Positions 14,642 to 18,480 of a stretch of DNA of 18,480 bases are shown here, one piece after another. The stretch is taken from NCBI GenBank assembly GCA_051004015.1, contig JBPCKT010000141.1, positions 1 through 18,480 on the forward strand, in the 5' to 3' direction. The notes below the pieces were generated by a model. It was not told the DNA's origin, searched no databases, and saw only the letters and a list, made by a program, of their open reading frames with translations. Both the position numbers and the translations under genes were made by a program. Each line of letters starts with the position of its first letter. The first letter of the stretch is position 1. The stretch comes from SXOA01 sp051004015. GTDB taxonomy: Bacteria > Planctomycetota > Planctomycetia > Pirellulales > Pirellulaceae.

Positions 14642-15706
14642 ATGGATTGCAGGCACTGCTATCGACGGTCCTTCTTGCTCTTTGCCGCTGTCTGCTGCGC
14701 GGTGGCCATCACCGGCTGCCAGATTTTTCCTGACAAGCTCCATCAGCCGATCTACCACAATCCGTTCCCGCAACTGCACAAGGTGGCGGTGCTGCCGTTC
14801 TATAACCAGAGTACGGAACCGACGGTCGACGGCGAGGCCATCGCGATGGCCTATTACAACGAGCTCCAGGCCGTTCAAGGCTTCGAAGTGATGCCGGTAG
14901 GCGTGGCCAAGCGGTTGCTCGACGTCAGCGGAATCGAGCCCCGTTCCCCGCAGGACTTTCAGCGTCTGGCTCGCCTGATGAACGTGGATGCTGTCATCAT
15001 CGGCTCGGTAACGGAGTATTCCCCGTACTACCCGCCCCGCCTGGGCCTGGCCGTCGATTGGTATGCGGCAAACCCGAGCTTCCACCCGGTCCCCTCGGGC
15101 TACGGTCTTCCCTGGGGAACCTCGGAGGAGGAATTCATCCCCAGCGCGCTCGTGCACGAGGCCGAGTTTTCGCTGGCGAAAGTGCAACTGAGTACCCAGA
15201 CGCCGGCACTTCCTCCAGAAGAAAACGTCGATCGGGGCGAGGTCACGAACGCTTCGCATGACGAAGCGGTGGGCAATGGACTTCGCGGCAACGATAGCGC
15301 GAAACCGCCAGCGGGGAATGACAAGACGCCCACCCAAGCGCCCCCCGTGCAAGGAATCGTGAGCGACATTCCCAGCGACCTTCCCGCCGATTGGCCGGAC
15401 CCGCGGGGCTTCATTCCGCGCCCCCCGTCATCCGCGAAGCCCGCGCCGCGTCCTCAATACGACCCGATTATCACGCACACCCGGATTTATCACGGCCACG
15501 ACGCAGAGTTTACCCAGCGTTTGGAAAACTATTTCTATTTTCGCGACGACGCCCGGTTCGGCGGGCACGAAGGCTACCTGCAGCGCCCTGAAGATTTCAC
15601 CCGCTTCTGCTGCCATCTGCATGTGACTGAAACGCTCGCAGCGAGAGGTGGGGCGGGAGAGTCCCGAGTCGTGTATCGCTGGCCCCTCCGCCGATATGAG
15701 CGGTAA
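14642..15706 (+). CDS. Lipoprotein with CsgG/LpoB-like N-terminal domain
   Basis: 354 residues. Lipoprotein signal (11-26) ending AITGC, with Cys26 as the lipidated residue. The domain at about 42-125 (LHKVAVLPFYNQSTEPTVDG, ELQAVQGFEVMPVGVAKRLLD, LARLMNVDAVIIGSVTEY) follows the CsgG/LpoB/TolB-N-like alpha/beta pattern of envelope-assembly lipoproteins. A Pro/Asn-rich linker (about 185-265) joins a second block (265-354, THTRIYHGHDAEFTQRLENYFYFRDDARFGGHEGYLQR...FCCHLHVTETL) that I do not recognise. Likely a periplasm-facing outer-membrane lipoprotein; partner unknown. No Shine-Dalgarno; a hairpin abuts the start. Confidence 0.75.
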   Translation: MDCRHCYRRSFLLFAAVCCAVAITGCQIFPDKLHQPIYHNPFPQLHKVAVLPFYNQSTEPTVDGEAIAMAYYNELQAVQGFEVMPVGVAKRLLDVSGIEPRSPQDFQRLARLMNVDAVIIGSVTEYSPYYPPRLGLAVDWYAANPSFHPVPSGYGLPWGTSEEEFIPSALVHEAEFSLAKVQLSTQTPALPPEENVDRGEVTNASHDEAVGNGLRGNDSAKPPAGNDKTPTQAPPVQGIVSDIPSDLPADWPDPRGFIPRPPSSAKPAPRPQYDPIITHTRIYHGHDAEFTQRLENYFYFRDDARFGGHEGYLQRPEDFTRFCCHLHVTETLAARGGAGESRVVYRWPLRRYER

Positions 15707-15754
15707 CGGGTCATCATTGCAATGAGCAAGCACCGCCAGCACGCCACTGGCAGC

Positions 15755-15760
15755 AAGGAG
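15755..15760 (+). promoter_or_regulatory. Ribosome binding site deciding the start at 15767
   Basis: AAGGAG six bases before the ATG at 15767. An earlier in-frame ATG at 15722 has no such sequence, so the shorter product is preferred. Confidence 0.7.
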
Positions 15761-15766
15761 CCCGCC

Positions 15767-16105
15767 ATGAGTCCTACCACCTCGCTGACAAGCATCTCGC
15801 TCACAAGGCATCGCTCCGTGACGCATGACATCAATGTGCTGGCGCTGGTCAAGGGAGAAGAGCGGTACATCTTCCTGTACGACGACGAGCGGAAATCCGA
15901 AGCCCTCCGCACGCTCGGCCGCTTCGCCTCCAACCCCGAACTGAGCTTTAGCTGGTACGACGCCGCGGTCCTCAGCCAGCGGATTCGCCAGTCCGCCGTG
16001 GAAGCCAACCAGGAAGTGGACGCCCTGCCGCCGCCGAAGCACCACATGGGAAAGAAGCCCCGCTTCAAGCTGCCACTGGCGAACGAGAAAGAGGCGGAAG
16101 AGTAG
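15767..16105 (+). CDS. Small hypothetical protein
   Basis: 112 residues from the ATG at 15767; the in-frame ATG at 15722 would add 15 residues but lacks a ribosome binding site. No signal peptide or membrane segment. The core THDINVLALVKGEERYIFLY, then DDERKSEALRTLGRFASNPELSFSWYDAAVLSQRIRQSA, looks like a small alpha/beta domain and is likely conserved, judged by its regular pattern; the end is Lys/Pro-rich and charged. No family or function recognised. It is followed by a hairpin repeat and xerC. Confidence 0.75.
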   Translation: MSPTTSLTSISLTRHRSVTHDINVLALVKGEERYIFLYDDERKSEALRTLGRFASNPELSFSWYDAAVLSQRIRQSAVEANQEVDALPPPKHHMGKKPRFKLPLANEKEAEE

Positions 16106-16108
16106 CGC

Positions 16109-16161
16109 TGGAGTCCCGCCTTTAGGCGGCAGCTTGAGGACCGCCTGAAGGCGGGACTCCA
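16109..16161. repeat. Long inverted repeat (planctomycete-type REP)
   Basis: The left arm (16109-16129) begins TGGAGTCCCGCC and ends AGGCGG; the right arm (16141-16161) is its reverse complement with one G-T wobble; loop of 11 bases. It starts four bases after the stop of the small hypothetical gene and ends eight bases before xerC. With no U-tract it is more likely an interspersed palindromic repeat than a terminator, although it could still protect or attenuate the transcript. Confidence 0.75.
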
Positions 16162-16169
16162 ACAAAGTT

Positions 16170-17075
16170 ATGCAAGCCGCCGTCACGCGATTCCTGCGGT
16201 TTCTCAGCGTGGAACGCAACGCCGCTCCGCTGACCATCAAGTCCTACCGCGAAGACCTGGCCGCGCTCGTGGACTATCTCCAGCAGGCCTACGGCCGGCT
16301 GCCGGCACCGGGGGAAATCACGCCGCTGGATTTGCGGGGGTATGTCTCGGCGATGCACGAGGCAGGCTACGCCAAGACCTCCGTTTCACGCCGGCTGGCA
16401 TCGCTCCGGACGTTCTATAAGTTCGCCCAGCGGGAAGGGATGGCGGACAGCAACCCCGCCAAGCCGCTCCGCAACCCGCGGAAAGACCACAAGCTGCCGC
16501 ACTTTCTCTCCACGGATGAAATCGGGCTGCTGCTCTCGGCTCCACCCGCAACCAGCGGGCAGGGAATGCGGGACCGGGCGATTCTGGAAACGATGTATTC
16601 CGCTGGGCTCCGCGTCAGCGAAGTCGTGGGAATGAACGACGGCGATTTGGATTTGGACGAAGGGGTCATTCGCATCCGCGGCAAAGGCCGCCGAGAACGG
16701 CTGTCGCCGATAGGCTCCTTCGCTAGGAAAGCGATTACCCGCTGGCTGGCCAAGAGGGAACTTTCGCCGAAGGAGCCGACCAACGAGCTGGCACCGATTT
16801 TCACCAACCGCTTTGGGCGGCGCTTGACGACGCGGAGCGTTGCGCGGATGCTGGAGAAGTATCTCAAAACCAGCGGCCTGGATTTGCGGACGACGCCTCA
16901 CACCTTGCGGCACAGCTTTGCCACGCATCTGCTCGACCGGGGGGCGGACATCCGCAGCGTGCAGGAACTGCTGGGACACAAGAGCCTCGTCACCACGCAG
17001 ATCTACACGCACGTCTCCACTGCCGGCCTCCGGGCCGTTTACGAGCGGGCCCATCCGCGGGCGAAGCGCGTGTAG
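16170..17075 (+). CDS. xerC: Tyrosine recombinase XerC
   Basis: 301 residues, the standard Xer length. N-terminal SAM-like DNA-binding domain (about 1-88, with FLSVERNAAPLTIKSYREDL and the SVSRRLASLRTFYKF helix). Catalytic domain (about 107-290) with all six active-site residues: R148 (AGLRVSE), K172 (GKGRRER), H244 and R247 (HTLRHSF), H270 (LLGHKSL) and nucleophile Y279 (TQIYTHV). Role: with a partner recombinase, resolves chromosome dimers at dif. RSVQELLGH and the end HPRAKR are closer to XerC than XerD, but the assignment between the two is not certain. No dif site or integron/attC structure was found nearby, so it is probably chromosomal housekeeping. No Shine-Dalgarno; the REP element lies just upstream. 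Confidence 0.93.
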   Translation: MQAAVTRFLRFLSVERNAAPLTIKSYREDLAALVDYLQQAYGRLPAPGEITPLDLRGYVSAMHEAGYAKTSVSRRLASLRTFYKFAQREGMADSNPAKPLRNPRKDHKLPHFLSTDEIGLLLSAPPATSGQGMRDRAILETMYSAGLRVSEVVGMNDGDLDLDEGVIRIRGKGRRERLSPIGSFARKAITRWLAKRELSPKEPTNELAPIFTNRFGRRLTTRSVARMLEKYLKTSGLDLRTTPHTLRHSFATHLLDRGADIRSVQELLGHKSLVTTQIYTHVSTAGLRAVYERAHPRAKRV

Positions 17076-17094
17076 CTTTCCGAAAGCTTGCGCT

Positions 17095-18087
17095 ATGAGC
17101 CAGTCACGCCGCCAGTTTCTTTCCCAGGCAGTTGCGGCAGGCGCGGGCCTGGGGGCTCTGTCTGCTTCGCAACTTGCCGCAGAGCCGAAGAAGGCCAAGG
17201 CCCAGATTGCTATTACGCTCGATTTGGAAATGAGCGCCCAGTATCCCCGCCGGGATATCACCGAGTGGAACTACGAGAAGGGGAACCTCGATGAGGCGAC
17301 GAAGGACTATGCCGTGCGTGCCGCAAGACTGGTAAAGAAACTCGGCGGCGTCATCCACTTCTTCTGCGTCGGCCGCGTGCTGGAACAGCCGAGTGCGGAG
17401 TGGCTCAAGGAAATCGCCGCTTTGGGATGCCCCATCGGCAACCATACCTACGACCATGTTTATTTGCTGGCGAAGAAGCCGGAGGAGATTCAGTTCCGCT
17501 TTCAACGGGCCCCCTGGCTCATCCAAGGCCGCAAGGTGGACGAGGTCATCCGCGAGAACATTCGCCTTTGCTCGGAGGCCATGAAAGCGCGGGCCGGAAT
17601 CATGCCCAATGGCTTTCGCACTCCCGGCGGCTTTGCCAACGGGCTCGACGGCCGCGCCGACCTCCAGCAGATGCTCCTGGACCTCGGCTTCAAATGGGTC
17701 AGCAGCAGATACCCCGCCCACGCCACGGGCAAACCGAAGGAAGAGCCCACAGCCGAAGTCTATGCCGACATCGTCCGGGCAACCTCGGCCGCTCAGCCAT
17801 ATCTCTACGAAAATGGCCTCGTCGAAATCCCCATGTCTCCCATCAGCGACGTCGGCGCTTTCCGCACCAACTTCTGGAAGCTGGACTGGTTCCTGAAAGC
17901 CATCCGCCTGGCGGTGGAGAGCGTCATCGACAAGGGGCAAGTCTTCGATTTCCTGTCCCACCCTTCCTGTCTGGTGATCGAAGATCCCAAGATGGAGTCG
18001 CTGAGGCTCATTTGCCAATTGGCCAAGGAAGCAGGCGAAAGGGCGGAGCTGGTGGGGCTGGATAAGGTCTACGAGCGCACCAGGTAG
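17095..18087 (+). CDS. Tat-exported polysaccharide deacetylase (NodB-like)
   Basis: 330 residues. Twin-arginine signal SRRQFLSQAVAAGAGLGAL (4-22) with cleavage near AA-EPKK. NodB-fold motifs: first motif TLDLE (D43; the usual TFDDG second Asp is replaced), second motif GNHTYDH (H117 and H121, metal ligands), third motif RTPGGFANG (R175), later SHPSCL (catalytic His motif). These would hydrolyse N-acetyl groups from a polysaccharide in the periplasm with a metal ion. The altered first motif suggests a divergent or different substrate. It starts 19 bases after the xerC stop, across a small AGCTTT-CCG-AAAGCT hairpin. The stop codon lies inside the inverted repeat 18084-18164. Confidence 0.85.
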   Translation: MSQSRRQFLSQAVAAGAGLGALSASQLAAEPKKAKAQIAITLDLEMSAQYPRRDITEWNYEKGNLDEATKDYAVRAARLVKKLGGVIHFFCVGRVLEQPSAEWLKEIAALGCPIGNHTYDHVYLLAKKPEEIQFRFQRAPWLIQGRKVDEVIRENIRLCSEAMKARAGIMPNGFRTPGGFANGLDGRADLQQMLLDLGFKWVSSRYPAHATGKPKEEPTAEVYADIVRATSAAQPYLYENGLVEIPMSPISDVGAFRTNFWKLDWFLKAIRLAVESVIDKGQVFDFLSHPSCLVIEDPKMESLRLICQLAKEAGERAELVGLDKVYERTR

Positions 18088-18164
18088 GGTGTATGAGCGG
18101 AGCGAAATACACGCGCAATCCGGCGTCTATTCCGCGTGCATTTCGCTCCGCTCATGCACCCTAC
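18084..18164. repeat. Long imperfect inverted repeat (36-base arms)
   Basis: Arms 18084-18119 and 18129-18164 match at 33 of 36 positions (two of the three mismatches form G-T pairs), loop of nine bases. Sequence is of the form GTAGGGTG-ATGAGCGGAGCGAAAT. The deacetylase stop codon (18085-18087) lies inside the left arm. No U-tract; it separates the deacetylase and rpmG. Confidence 0.75.
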
Positions 18165-18225
18165 TCGGATTCCGCCACCTTCGTTATCATATTGAATTCG
18201 CCCGATTCAGCGTCAGGATTCCGCC

Positions 18226-18390
18226 ATGGCCAAGAGCAAGAAGAAAGCCGAAGTCGTCCACCTGGTTTGCGACGAAACCGGCGACATTAATTACACCCTC
18301 CGCCGCAAGCCGGGCGGTGAGAAACTGAAGCTCCAGAAGTACAGCCAGCGGCTGCGGAAGCACACGCCGCACACGGAGAAGAAGAAGTAA
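18226..18390 (+). CDS. rpmG: 50S ribosomal protein L33
   Basis: 54 residues: MAKSKKKAEVVHLVCDETG... through NYTLRRKPGGEKLKLQKYS and LRKHTPHTEKKK, the full L33 length and pattern. L33 sits near the E site of the large subunit. Of the four Cys of a zinc-binding L33 only C15 remains (YSQRLRKHT replaces YCPRCRKHT), so this is the zinc-free type. The ATG at 18226 is preceded by AGGATTCCGCC, with AGGA eight bases upstream as a possible ribosome binding site. Confidence 0.95.
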   Translation: MAKSKKKAEVVHLVCDETGDINYTLRRKPGGEKLKLQKYSQRLRKHTPHTEKKK

Positions 18391-18480
18391 ACTGGCGAGA
18401 GGGGGGGGGGGGACACCGGATGTTTCCCCCTCGCTCCCCCAAAAAACCAAGGGGGGTCCGCCCCCCCCCCTCCCCCGGAA
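18391..18480. other. Homopolymer-rich end of the window
   Basis: Contains G12 (18401-18412), C5 runs, A6, G6 and C10 (18461-18470). No gene is possible here. G- and C-runs face each other and could pair. It may be a real G-rich spacer or a misassembled or low-quality contig end. Confidence 0.6.

Noticed and set aside
16170..17075. xerC with nearby repeats as an integron or mobile element
   Set aside because: No attC-like cassette array, no integrase-specific insertion domain, and no direct repeats flanking; the nearby palindrome is an ordinary REP-like repeat.
2370..18164. CRISPR array from the repeated short sequences
   Set aside because: The repeats are heptamers or single palindromes without regular 30-40-base unique spacers, and no cas genes are present.

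Overview
The window looks like chromosomal DNA of a planctomycete (Planctomycetota, probably Pirellulales-like). This is inferred from several things together: high G+C; genes with weak or no Shine-Dalgarno sequences; a large two-part outer-membrane porin; a Tat-exported polysaccharide deacetylase; a XerC-type recombinase; and many short palindromic and heptamer repeats between genes. No rRNA, tRNA, CRISPR array, transposase or phage gene was seen. Species cannot be named from the sequence alone.

Layout. Positions 1-1782 (minus) hold most of an exported DUF255/thioredoxin-fold protein, cut by the window edge. After a 625-base non-coding gap comes a plus-strand run: a PolB-exonuclease-like protein (2408-3298), a divergent YchF-like P-loop protein with a TGS-like tail (3426-4454), a GNAT acetyltransferase (4476-4952), a TonB-family protein (5001-5870) and, overlapping it, a membrane glycosyltransferase (5870-7039). 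A minus-strand block of lower G+C follows (read from right to left): a KAP-like membrane P-loop NTPase (9898-8375), a 78-residue polymorphic-toxin-like protein (8296-8060), an overlapping partner of unknown family (8067-7537) and a small lipoprotein that appears frameshifted (7512-7095). This block is the most accessory-looking part of the window; the toxin/partner pair is the best candidate for an undescribed two-gene system, but the evidence is only motif and layout.

The right half is mostly housekeeping and envelope genes: a Cys-rich porin with a strong terminator (10327-11880), a minus-strand SDR/epimerase homologue lacking the catalytic Lys (12978-11938), then on the plus strand an FHA protein, a DUF4328 membrane protein, a CsgG/LpoB-like lipoprotein, a small conserved-looking protein, XerC, a Tat polysaccharide deacetylase and ribosomal protein L33. 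The last 90 bases are homopolymer runs that may be a poor-quality contig end.

The structure not explained by genes is repeats. Four separate tracts (2370-2404, 4455-4489, 9976-10044, 11905-11938) are degenerate tandem heptamers of four different sequences, resembling in design the STRR heptamers known from cyanobacteria. There are also several hairpin repeats (1969-1997, 3364-3377, 4959-4976, 14617-14634, 16109-16161, 18084-18164). Several of these touch gene ends: they supply start codons, stop codons or leader sequence.
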